Positions 1 to 7,192 of a stretch of 26,121 nt of DNA are shown piece after piece. Numbering within the stretch: the first letter of the stretch is position 1; every line of letters starts with the position of its first letter. Under the pieces are notes generated by a model, which saw nothing but the letters and a program-made list of their open reading frames with translations, was not told where the DNA came from and made no database searches. Source of the DNA: JBJKSO01 sp046703825 (GTDB lineage Bacteria > Chloroflexota > Dormibacteria > Aeolococcales > Bog-877); assembly GCA_046703825.1 (NCBI GenBank), contig JBJKSO010000063.1:1-26121 (forward strand). The letters run 5' to 3'. Made by a program: the position numbers and the translations under genes.

Positions 1-37
1 GTTTGAGCTTGGGCGTGACGCGTTGGCTGGTCCCCGG
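1..37 (+). repeat. 37-bp exact direct repeat, copy 1 (at window edge)
   Basis: Bases 1-37 are identical to 1503-1539. Identity stops abruptly at base 38 (TGG here, CCT in the other copy). Copy 1 reads into the glycerate kinase frame and begins exactly at the first base of the window. That is what one expects if this is a contig end created at a repeated k-mer, though a real short duplication is not excluded. Confidence 0.9.
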
Positions 38-371
38 TGGCCGCCTGGTCGCCCGCACGCTCCACCTGGAGGAGCGGGTTGTTGGAAGTGACCTCGTGAT
101 CACCGGTGAAGGCCGGATCGACGCCACCAGCTTCCATGGCAAGGCCAGCGGCGAAGTGGTGCTGGCCGCCCGCCGGCAGAATGTGCCCTGCCTGGTGCTC
201 TCAGGATCGGCCAGCGACGAGGCGGCGAGCCAGCTGCGCCAGCTGGGGGCGGCATTGGAGCTCACCAGCGCTGGTGCTGCTCCTCCCGGGGGTCGGGCCG
301 AAGCCCGCGCACAGCTGGCGGCGGCAGCCGAACGCTGGCTTCGAGCGTTGCCTGGGGACCTCCGTCAGTAG
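1..371 (+). CDS. glxK: Glycerate kinase, C-terminal fragment (5' end outside window)
   Basis: The frame is open from the left edge to a TAG at 369-371, giving about 122 residues. The segment DLVITGEGRID followed by a conserved GK (about residues 30-47 of the fragment) is characteristic of the C-terminal part of type I glycerate kinases (GlxK/GarK family), which phosphorylate glycerate with ATP in glyoxylate and serine metabolism. Only about the last third of a roughly 370-residue enzyme is present, so most of the active site is not visible. The first 37 bases are identical to a stretch inside yvcK (1503-1539), so the first dozen residues (up to LVPG) may not be genuine; the match to the family is secure only after that. 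The gene converges on ilvE, and the two stop regions overlap by 7 nt. A TTG at position 3 exists but is not the true start. Confidence 0.8.
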   Translation, partial: LSLGVTRWLVPGGRLVARTLHLEERVVGSDLVITGEGRIDATSFHGKASGEVVLAARRQNVPCLVLSGSASDEAASQLRQLGAALELTSAGAAPPGGRAEARAQLAAAAERWLRALPGDLRQ

Positions 372-1375
372 ACAGGCAGGCACCACTCGCGGTACTTCTC
401 GAGCTCGCCGCGCACCACCTGGGCGTAGAGCTCGCTCAGCCTGCCGCCGAAGGGCCCGATCACACCCTGGCCGACCGGGCGCCGGTCCACCTCAACCACG
501 GGGCTGATTTGGGCGCCGGTGCCGCAGAGGATCACCTCATCAGCCACGTAGAGCTCGGTCCGATCGATGGGTCGCTCCTGCACCGGCAGCCCGAGGTCCT
601 CAGACCACAGCCGCATCACGGTCTCGCGGGTGATCCCCTCCAGGATGTTGTCCGACACCGGCGGGGTGATCAGGGTTCCCTTGCGCACGATGAAGAGGTT
701 CTCCGCCGAACCCTCGCAGACGTGGCCGTCCTGACCCAGCACGATCGCCTCGTCGAAACCGTAGTCGTGAGCCTCGCTCTTGGCGAGCGCTGAGTTGACG
801 TAGATGCCGGTGATCTTCGCCCGGGCGGGAGCCATGTTGTCGTCCACCCGGCGCCAGGAGGACACCATGCAGCGGACCCCGTTCGTGGTGTTCATGTAGG
901 CGCCGTAAGGCTGGGCGTAGACGAGGAAGGCATCATCCAGATCGAACAGGCGGACACCGATCTCCTCGGTCGACTTGTAGACCAAGGGCCTTATGTAGAC
1001 GTCGGTGCGGAACTGGTTGCGCCGCAGCAAGTCCACGGTCAGCGAGCAGAGCTCCTCCGCGGTCTGGGGCAGGCGCATGCGCAGGATGGACGCGGACTGC
1101 CGGAGACGCTGGTAGTGCTCGAGGCAACGAAAGACGTAGAGCTGCTCGTGGCTCGGGTTCCAGTGGGCGCGAATGCCCTCGAAGCATCCGGTGCCGTAGT
1201 GCAGGGCATGCACCATCGGTCCGAGACGGCAGTCACGGTACCGCCGCAGCTCGCCCTGGAAGAAGACCCAGGCGTCATCTCGGTTGAAGGTGGGAGCGAG
1301 GGGTGGGGCCTTGTCCTCCAGCTCCTCGCTCAGCAGTAGTTGGCCGGCGTTGCCGCCCGACTCTTGAGAGGCCAA
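365..1375 (-). CDS. ilvE: Branched-chain-amino-acid aminotransferase
   Basis: Fold-type IV PLP enzyme that interconverts leucine, isoleucine and valine with their 2-oxo acids, using 2-oxoglutarate/glutamate. Visible family signatures are HALHYGTGCFEGIRAHW, YIRPLVYKS, the lysine in RAKITGIYVNSALAK (K187 with this start; expected Schiff-base lysine) and EGSAENLFIVRKG. The product is 336 residues, slightly longer than the 309 of E. coli IlvE because of an extra N-terminal stretch. I chose the TTG at 1375 because a perfect AGGAGG (1382-1387, minus) lies 6 nt upstream. The longer frame from 1423 would begin inside a likely -10 box. Converges with the glycerate kinase gene (7-nt overlap of 3' ends). 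D-amino-acid transaminase or 4-amino-4-deoxychorismate lyase are related alternatives, but the motifs favour BCAT. Confidence 0.93.
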   Translation of the reverse strand: MASQESGGNAGQLLLSEELEDKAPPLAPTFNRDDAWVFFQGELRRYRDCRLGPMVHALHYGTGCFEGIRAHWNPSHEQLYVFRCLEHYQRLRQSASILRMRLPQTAEELCSLTVDLLRRNQFRTDVYIRPLVYKSTEEIGVRLFDLDDAFLVYAQPYGAYMNTTNGVRCMVSSWRRVDDNMAPARAKITGIYVNSALAKSEAHDYGFDEAIVLGQDGHVCEGSAENLFIVRKGTLITPPVSDNILEGITRETVMRLWSEDLGLPVQERPIDRTELYVADEVILCGTGAQISPVVEVDRRPVGQGVIGPFGGRLSELYAQVVRGELEKYREWCLPVY

Positions 1376-1381
1376 TTTCAA

Positions 1382-1387
1382 CCTCCT
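1382..1387 (-). promoter_or_regulatory. Shine-Dalgarno site of ilvE
   Basis: AGGAGG on the minus strand, 6 nt before the TTG at 1375. It decides the ilvE start against an in-frame TTG at 1381 that has no spacing and the longer frame from 1423. Confidence 0.85.
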
Positions 1388-1422
1388 AGGTGGTGTCGGT
1401 AGCTCGTGCTGAAGGCGGGCCA

Positions 1423-1428
1423 AGTATA
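1423..1428 (-). promoter_or_regulatory. Probable -10 box of ilvE
   Basis: TATACT on the minus strand, 5/6 to the TATAAT consensus, in an otherwise GC-rich spacer. It would give a transcript start near 1416 and a leader of about 40 nt containing the AGGAGG. No good -35 is seen. Confidence 0.45.
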
Positions 1429-1472
1429 AGCCGGGCCCGCGGATGGCTCAGGTCCGTTCGCGTGGTGGGTGA

Positions 1473-1478
1473 TACCAT
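1473..1478 (+). promoter_or_regulatory. Possible leaderless -10 box (TACCAT) of yvcK
   Basis: TACCAT fits TANNNT and ends 11 nt before the ATG at 1490. No Shine-Dalgarno sequence precedes that ATG, so a leaderless transcript is plausible. It is one of five similarly spaced boxes in the window. Confidence 0.4.
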
Positions 1479-1489
1479 CCGCCCAAGTC

Positions 1490-2788
1490 ATGCGAACGCC
1501 TCGTTTGAGCTTGGGCGTGACGCGTTGGCTGGTCCCCGGCCTTCACGTGAAGCGGTGGCTCGGGGTCACCATCTTCGCCGTCGTGGCCATCGCGCTCGGC
1601 ATCAGCTACGCCCTACGCAGCTACTACCAGACCGCTCACCTACCTGCCTTCACCTACGGCCTGACCCTCCAGTTCTGGCCCCGGTGGGTGCGGGCGGCGA
1701 TCTTCGCCGGGGTGGGTCTAACCCTGCTCGGGCTGGGGCTCTACAAACTGACCCAGTCGCTGATGAGCCCCTTCGTCCCCGGCGGCGACAAGACGTTGGT
1801 CGAGCGGCTCTACGACTTCCGTCGGCTGCAGAAGGGGCCCCGGATCGTGGCCATCGGCGGCGGAACCGGGCTCAGCACCCTGCTCCGCGGGATCAAGCGC
1901 CACAGCGGCAACGTCACCGCCCTGGTCACGGTCGCCGACGACGGCGGCAGCTCCGGCCGGCTGCGCGAGGAGTACCAGGTGCTGCCGCCGGGCGACTTTC
2001 GCCAGTGCCTCACGGCGCTGGCCGACGTCGAGCCCCTGATGGCCGAGCTCTTCCAGTACCGCTTCCAGGAGGGATCGCTCAGCGGCCACTCCTTCGGCAA
2101 CCTCTTCATCATGGCCATGAGCGCGATCACCGGCGACTTCGAGCACGCGCTGCGGGAGTCCGGCCGGGTGCTGGCGGTGCGCGGCCAGATCGTGCCCACC
2201 ACCCTGGAGAGCGTGACCCTCTGCGCCATCTCCGGCGAGGAAGTGCTGGTGGGCGAGTCCAAGGTCCCGACCGCCAAGGAGCCGATCGGCCGGGTCTTCC
2301 TGGTGCCGGAGCGCCCCCGGCTCAACCCCGAGGCGCAGCTGGCGATCATGAACGCGGAGATGGTCGTGATCGGACCGGGCAGCCTGTACACCAGTCTTTT
2401 GCCCAACCTGCTGGTCGACGGGATGGTGGAGGCCCTGCGGATGTCACCCGCGCTCAAGGTGTACATCTGCAACGTGGCCACCCAGCCCGGGGAGACCACC
2501 GGCTACGCGGTCCACGACCACGTCGAAGTGCTGGAGCGCTACGTCGGTGAGGGACTCTTCGACTACGTCATCGCCAACAGCAACCTGAGCCTACCGCTCT
2601 CCCCCACGGCGCTCGACGCCGGGGTCCACCGCGTGGCCTTCGACCGCCGCCGCACCGGCAACGGCAGCGGCCACGGCCGCCGCAGCAAGTACGTGCTTGC
2701 CGACCTGGCCTCGAATCGCATCACCACCCACCACGACCCGGACAAGCTGGCCCGGATCCTCATGAAGCGGGTCTGGTCCCGGAACTAG
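1490..2788 (+). CDS. yvcK: YvcK/CofD-family gluconeogenesis factor, membrane-anchored
   Basis: 432 residues. Two predicted transmembrane helices (about 24-40 and 67-84) precede a CofD-like Rossmann domain with the YvcK motifs IGGGTGLSTLLRGIK (from 121), ADDGGSSGR (148-156) and PPGDFRQCLTALAD. YvcK proteins bind UDP-sugars and are needed for growth on gluconeogenic carbon sources and for normal envelope synthesis in Bacillus and mycobacteria. The motifs separate it from true CofD of F420 synthesis. The usual neighbours rapZ (yvcJ) and whiA are absent here. The ATG at 1490 is preferred over a GTG at 1469 because a TANNNT box ends 11 nt upstream, and the GTG would overlap that box. Residues 5-17 are encoded by copy 2 of the 37-bp repeat; RWLVPGLHVKRWL is typical of the family, so this copy looks native. 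Confidence 0.92.
   Translation: MRTPRLSLGVTRWLVPGLHVKRWLGVTIFAVVAIALGISYALRSYYQTAHLPAFTYGLTLQFWPRWVRAAIFAGVGLTLLGLGLYKLTQSLMSPFVPGGDKTLVERLYDFRRLQKGPRIVAIGGGTGLSTLLRGIKRHSGNVTALVTVADDGGSSGRLREEYQVLPPGDFRQCLTALADVEPLMAELFQYRFQEGSLSGHSFGNLFIMAMSAITGDFEHALRESGRVLAVRGQIVPTTLESVTLCAISGEEVLVGESKVPTAKEPIGRVFLVPERPRLNPEAQLAIMNAEMVVIGPGSLYTSLLPNLLVDGMVEALRMSPALKVYICNVATQPGETTGYAVHDHVEVLERYVGEGLFDYVIANSNLSLPLSPTALDAGVHRVAFDRRRTGNGSGHGRRSKYVLADLASNRITTHHDPDKLARILMKRVWSRN
1503..1539 (+). repeat. 37-bp exact direct repeat, copy 2 (inside yvcK)
   Basis: Identical to bases 1-37. It encodes part of the N-terminus of YvcK just before the first membrane helix, where the encoded residues fit the family pattern, so this is probably the original copy. 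Confidence 0.9.
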
Positions 2789-2872
2789 CCCCGCCGGACA
2801 GCCGCGGTCCTGGAAGCGGGCTTGTAACGACTTCGCGACCTCGAAAGCACCGGTCTCGCACGGGGCCGGACC

Positions 2873-2878
2873 TAGCCT
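2873..2878 (+). promoter_or_regulatory. Possible leaderless -10 box (TAGCCT) of the GGDEF-EAL gene
   Basis: TAGCCT fits TANNNT and ends 11 nt before the ATG at 2890. There is no Shine-Dalgarno sequence in the 101-nt spacer next to the ATG. Confidence 0.35.
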
Positions 2879-2889
2879 GGTAGCCGCCC

Positions 2890-5800
2890 ATGCCGGTTCC
2901 AGTACGCAGCCTGGCCGAGCTTCGGGAAGTGGTCGACCCCGACATCGCCCTGGCGGAATTGCTGGGGACGGAGTTCTGGCACTCCCCTTACCCGATGACG
3001 CTGGTCTCCAGGGATCTGCGCATCCTGAGATCGAACGACGCCTTCGCGGAGATGGTGGGGCGCTCGGTGAAAGAGCTGGCCGGCATGGCGGTGAACGAAC
3101 TCACCCACCCCGAGGACGTGCTCCCCGGCGAGCGCGCCGCGGCGGCCGTGCTCCGCAGCGCGGCCCCCACCTGGCTGGAGAAGCGCTACCTGCGACCGGA
3201 CGGCGAGTGCGTCTGGGCGCGACTCCACCTCTCCGTGCTCCGAAGCCCGAGCGGGCGCACGGACTGCCTGCTGGTCCAGGCGATCCAGGTAACCCAGGAG
3301 CAGCAGCTCAAGCAGCGCCTGCTGGCCCTTTCGCAGCTGCGGAAGGCGTTGGCAGAGACCAACGAGGCGATGCTGCGCGCCTCCAATCCCGAGGGCCTGG
3401 CCAAACTGGTCTGCCAGCTGGCGGTGGAGCATGGTGGGCTGCGGATGGCCTGGGTGGGGGTGGTGGACGGGCAGGGCTGGTTGCGCCCGGTCGCCTCCTT
3501 CGGAGCGACCCAGCGGTACTTCCAGGGCCTGCGCATCTCAGTTCGACCTGACGTGCCCGAGGGCCAGGGGCCGGTGGGTGCCGCGGCCCGCGACGGCGTT
3601 CCCGCGGTCTTCCAGGATGTGAAGCAGGACGAGCGTTTCCGGCCCTGGGTGCGCCGGGCGGGCGCGGCCGGCTTCCGCTCGGTGGCGGCACTTCCACTTC
3701 CCGGTGCGATCGGGCAGCAGGCGGTGCTGGCGGTCTACGCGAGCCAGCCCAACTTCTTCGATGACGAGGCGCTCGAGCTGCTGGAGCGCCTGGCGGCGAA
3801 TCTGGACTTCGCCTGGACCTCGCTCACCCACCGCGACAAGGAGCGCCGCGCCCGCATCGAGCTGGAGCGCAGCCAGCGCACGCTGCTCGACCTGTTCGAC
3901 AACACCGGGGTGATCTCCGCCTTGCTCGATTCCGACCTCACCGTGGTCCGGGTCAACCCGGCCATGTGCCGACTCTTGGGCTCCAGCCCTGGCCAGTTGG
4001 TCGGACGCCGCCTTACGGATCTGCTCCACGCCGGCGACCACGAGCACCTGCGCAAGGCTTTGGCCCGCCCCAAGTCGGGGGCCAGGCACCAGAGTCAGCT
4101 GGTCCGGATCTACCGCCGAGACGGTTCGGAGGCGTGGCTGGCGATGTCGGTGAACCGGATTCCCTCAGAGACCGAGGCCCAGTTCCGGCTGATCTGGCAA
4201 GCGCAGGACGTCACCCCGCTGCAGGAGGCGGAGCAGGCGCTGCAGCGCCGGTCGGCGCAGCAGGCCGCGGTGGCGGAACTGGGCCAGCAGGCTCTGCGCA
4301 GTCCCGACCTGGACGACCTGCTCCAGTCCGCCGTCGAGGTGGTGGCCTTGCAGCTGGACTTGACCGCGGCCGCCGCCTACAGCTGGAACGCCGACACCGA
4401 GACCCTGGTGCAGTGCGCCGGCGTCGGCTACCCACCCGGAGCCGACACCACCCTGGCGGCCGACAATCGCTCCCAGTCCGGCTACACCCTGTGCCAGGGT
4501 GAAGCGGTCGTGTGCAACGACACCGAAGCGGAAACCCGCTTCCAGACCAGCCCTCTCGCCCAATCCATGGGGATGAGGTCGGGAGTCACCGTGGTGATTC
4601 AGGGCCATGACGGGCCCTGGGGGATCTTGGGGGCGGTCTCCGCAACCCCCCACGCCTTCTCATCCGAGGACGTCAGCTTTCTCCAGGGCGTGAGCTCGAT
4701 CCTGGCGAGCGCTCTGGTGCGCCAGCGGATGGAGGAGCAGCTCCAGGTCCAGGCACTACACGACCCGCTGACCAACCTGCCCAACCGCACCCTCTTGATG
4801 GACCGGATCGAGATGGCACTGAACCGGATGCGGCGCAGCCGCCGGCCCGTGACCCTCATGTTCGTGGACCTGGACCGCTTCAAGGTGATCAACGACAGCC
4901 TCGGCCACTCCACCGGCGACTTGGTTCTCCAGCGGGTGGCCGAGCGGCTCTCCGCCTCGGTGCGACCCAACGACACCGTGGCCCGCTTCGGCGGGGACGA
5001 GTTCGTCATCCTCAGCGAGGACGCCCGCAGCGAGGCCACCGCGATGAAGATCGCGGAGCGGTTGGTGCGCTCGGTCGAGCGACCCATCGACGCCGGCGGC
5101 GACGAGGTGGTGGTCTCGTCCAGCATCGGGGTCGCGGTCACCAACGACCCCGGCGCCAGCGGTGACGATCTCCTCCGGGACGCCGACATCGCCATGTATC
5201 ACGCCAAGAGTGGTGGCGGTCGCTCGGCGCTGCGCTTCACCGCCTCCATGCGCGAGGTGTTCAGCGACCGGCTGCGCCTTGAGAGCGAACTGCGCCGCGC
5301 CTTCGAGCAGCGGAACCTCACCCTCCTCTACCAGCCCTGCGTCGACTTGCGCTCGGGGCGGATTGTGGGCGCGGAGGCGCTCATCCGCTGGGAGCACCCC
5401 ACCCGCGGGCTGATCCTGCCGGCAGACTTCATCCCGCTCGCCGAGGAGAGCGGGGCGATCCTGGAGATCGGCAACTGGGTGCTGAACGAAGCCTGCCAGC
5501 AGGCGGCGCGGTGGACCGCTCTGCGCCCGGCAGAAAACTTGGAGATCTCGGTGAACCTGTCGACCCGTCAGCTCCATGACCCCGAATGCGCCAAGCGGGT
5601 GCAGCGAGCCTTGTCCCGGGCGAAGATCCAACCCCAGCAGCTCTGCCTGGAGATCACCGAGACCGCGGTGCTGGCCGACTCCGCGTCGTCGGTAGTCTCC
5701 CTCCAGCAGCTGTCCCGATTGGGCATCAACATCGCGCTTGACGACTTCGGCACCGGCTACTCGTCGGTCTCGCACCTGAAGCGTTTTCCGCTCAGCCAGC

Positions 5801-6105
5801 TCAAGATCGACAAGGGCTTCGTGGGCTCGGTCGACAGCGACCCGCGGGACGTCGCCATCGTGGCCGGCTTGATCAAGCTGGCGCACGAGGTGGGGGTCAC
5901 GGTGGTGGCCGAGGGGGTGGAGCGGCCGGAACAGCTGAAGTTGCTCAAGCGGCTGCACTGCGACCGGGGCCAGGGCTTCCTCATGGCCCCCCCGGTGACG
6001 GCCGAGGAGTTCGGCGGGCTCTGGCTGGAGGGGGCCCGGCTTACTTGCCCAGCGCCCGCTGCGAAAGCAGGTTCCCCGGCAGCGCCAGCTGCCGCCGCTC
6101 GCTGA
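2890..6105 (+). CDS. PAS-GAF-PAS-GAF-GGDEF-EAL cyclic-di-GMP signalling protein
   Basis: 1071 residues and no membrane helix, so probably a soluble sensor. Rough order: PAS 18-135, GAF 160-310, PAS 327-450, GAF 459-615, GGDEF 620-790, EAL 805-1055. The diguanylate cyclase site is intact (GGDEF 701-705), and an RxxD inhibitory-site motif (RPND, 692-695) sits five residues upstream. The phosphodiesterase half also keeps its key elements: EAL 829-831, NLS, EITE, DDFGTG 951-956, KIDK, AEGVE and GQGF. Both activities are therefore possible, and which dominates cannot be told from sequence. Its ligands (GAF/PAS) are unknown. The last ~22 residues are Ala/Pro-rich and are encoded antisense to the 3' end of ddl (65-nt overlap), so that tail is probably not under functional constraint. 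Transcribed 101 nt after yvcK. Confidence 0.95.
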   Translation: MPVPVRSLAELREVVDPDIALAELLGTEFWHSPYPMTLVSRDLRILRSNDAFAEMVGRSVKELAGMAVNELTHPEDVLPGERAAAAVLRSAAPTWLEKRYLRPDGECVWARLHLSVLRSPSGRTDCLLVQAIQVTQEQQLKQRLLALSQLRKALAETNEAMLRASNPEGLAKLVCQLAVEHGGLRMAWVGVVDGQGWLRPVASFGATQRYFQGLRISVRPDVPEGQGPVGAAARDGVPAVFQDVKQDERFRPWVRRAGAAGFRSVAALPLPGAIGQQAVLAVYASQPNFFDDEALELLERLAANLDFAWTSLTHRDKERRARIELERSQRTLLDLFDNTGVISALLDSDLTVVRVNPAMCRLLGSSPGQLVGRRLTDLLHAGDHEHLRKALARPKSGARHQSQLVRIYRRDGSEAWLAMSVNRIPSETEAQFRLIWQAQDVTPLQEAEQALQRRSAQQAAVAELGQQALRSPDLDDLLQSAVEVVALQLDLTAAAAYSWNADTETLVQCAGVGYPPGADTTLAADNRSQSGYTLCQGEAVVCNDTEAETRFQTSPLAQSMGMRSGVTVVIQGHDGPWGILGAVSATPHAFSSEDVSFLQGVSSILASALVRQRMEEQLQVQALHDPLTNLPNRTLLMDRIEMALNRMRRSRRPVTLMFVDLDRFKVINDSLGHSTGDLVLQRVAERLSASVRPNDTVARFGGDEFVILSEDARSEATAMKIAERLVRSVERPIDAGGDEVVVSSSIGVAVTNDPGASGDDLLRDADIAMYHAKSGGGRSALRFTASMREVFSDRLRLESELRRAFEQRNLTLLYQPCVDLRSGRIVGAEALIRWEHPTRGLILPADFIPLAEESGAILEIGNWVLNEACQQAARWTALRPAENLEISVNLSTRQLHDPECAKRVQRALSRAKIQPQQLCLEITETAVLADSASSVVSLQQLSRLGINIALDDFGTGYSSVSHLKRFPLSQLKIDKGFVGSVDSDPRDVAIVAGLIKLAHEVGVTVVAEGVERPEQLKLLKRLHCDRGQGFLMAPPVTAEEFGGLWLEGARLTCPAPAAKAGSPAAPAAAAR

Positions 6106-7192
6106 ACTGGAGCGCCTCGCGGACCAGTTCCTCGACCAGGGCCGCGAAGCCCAACCCGCTCGCCTCCCAGAGATAGAAGGCCAGCGACCCGGGAATGGTG
6201 TTCACCTCGTTGAGGTAGAGCTCCCCGGAGTCGGCGAGCAGGAAGTCCACCCGCGCCGTCCCCGAGCAGCCCAAAGCGTCGTAGGCGGTCACCGCCAGCT
6301 CCTGCACCCGCGAGCGCAGCTCATCCGGGATCTGGGCCGGTAGCTCGCGCCGGGGATCGGCTCGGCCGCCTTTGGGTGAGGAGCCGGCAACCACCTCCTT
6401 GGCCGGGGCGAGCGACCCCTTGGTCTGGTACTTGTCGGAGTAGGACAAGACACCCTCACCCTTAAGTGGTCGCTCCACCACTGAGAATCGGGGGGCGAGC
6501 GACTTCACCGCGCAGTTGAGGTCTTGAGCCCCCGGCACCGCTGGTTCCAGCACCAGCTGGGAGTCGAAGGACTCGGCCAGCTCCACCGCGTCCTCGAGCT
6601 CGGCCGGGGACTGGGCCAGCCCCACCCCGATGCTGGACCCGCCTCGGTTGGGCTTGACCACCAGCGGGTACCCGATCTCGGTCGCGGCCCGCTCGGCGGA
6701 GGAGGCGTCGACCAGTCGGGCCTCGACCACCGGCAGGCCCATCGCCTGGAAGACCAGCTTGGAGCGGACCTTGTCCATGGCGAGTGCCGCCGCCAGGGTG
6801 TCGGAACCCACCTGCGGCACCCTGGCCATGGCCGCCAGCCCGGCCAGACAGCCGTCCTCGCCGAAGGTGCCGTGGGTGAGCGGGATCAGCGCGTCCAGCT
6901 CCAGCGCGCGGGCCTTGCTGAGCAGACCGGTCGCGGCCGTGCGGAACTCACCGCGAGCCAGGTCCAGCTGCACCGGCTCGCCCTCCTCCGGGAGGCGCTC
7001 GCGGAAGGTGGCGAGCTCGCTGAAGCTGGTGTGGGTGAGCCACCGCCCCTGCTTGGTGACGTAGAGGGGGACCGCCCGGGCACCGAGCTCGCCCAGCACC
7101 CCCATCACCTGGCAGGCGGTGATCACGCTGATCTCGTGCTCAACCGAGCGCGAGCCGAAGATCACCCCAACCGTGAGGCCGCGCAGGCTCAT
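6041..7192 (-). CDS. ddl: D-alanine--D-alanine ligase
   Basis: 383 residues, ATP-grasp fold; joins two D-Ala with ATP for the peptidoglycan stem peptide in the cytoplasm. Seen: N-terminal VGVIFGSRSVEHEISVITA (substrate-binding Glu/Ser region), LTHGTFGEDGCLAG, VVKPNRGGSSIGV, and the Mg-binding ARVDFLLADSGELYLNEVNTIPG. The loop SYSDKYQ keeps the Tyr...Lys-Tyr pattern of D-Ala-D-Ala enzymes rather than VanA-type D-Ala-D-Lac ligases. A Lys/Gly-rich insert of about 15-20 residues follows that loop, making it longer than the ~306 residues of E. coli DdlB; similar loops occur in the longer Ddl enzymes. The ATG overlaps the murF stop (ATGA), so translation is coupled to murF. The 3' end overlaps the GGDEF-EAL gene by 65 nt. 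Confidence 0.94.
   Translation of the reverse strand: MSLRGLTVGVIFGSRSVEHEISVITACQVMGVLGELGARAVPLYVTKQGRWLTHTSFSELATFRERLPEEGEPVQLDLARGEFRTAATGLLSKARALELDALIPLTHGTFGEDGCLAGLAAMARVPQVGSDTLAAALAMDKVRSKLVFQAMGLPVVEARLVDASSAERAATEIGYPLVVKPNRGGSSIGVGLAQSPAELEDAVELAESFDSQLVLEPAVPGAQDLNCAVKSLAPRFSVVERPLKGEGVLSYSDKYQTKGSLAPAKEVVAGSSPKGGRADPRRELPAQIPDELRSRVQELAVTAYDALGCSGTARVDFLLADSGELYLNEVNTIPGSLAFYLWEASGLGFAALVEELVREALQFSERRQLALPGNLLSQRALGK

Noticed and set aside
1390..2550. 386-residue plus-strand frame overlapping yvcK
   Set aside because: Arg/Pro/Gly-rich out-of-frame reading of yvcK; no motif.
1490..2788. Assignment of yvcK as cofD (F420 biosynthesis)
   Set aside because: N-terminal membrane helices and the GGGTGLS and ADDGGSSGR motifs are YvcK-type; no F420 genes are nearby.
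4756..5958. 400-residue minus-strand frame opposite the GGDEF-EAL domains
   Set aside because: Antisense shadow of highly conserved catalytic domains.
6041..7192. Vancomycin-type D-Ala-D-Lac ligase
   Set aside because: The Tyr...Lys-Tyr loop of D-Ala-D-Ala enzymes is kept and there are no vanH/vanX-like neighbours.
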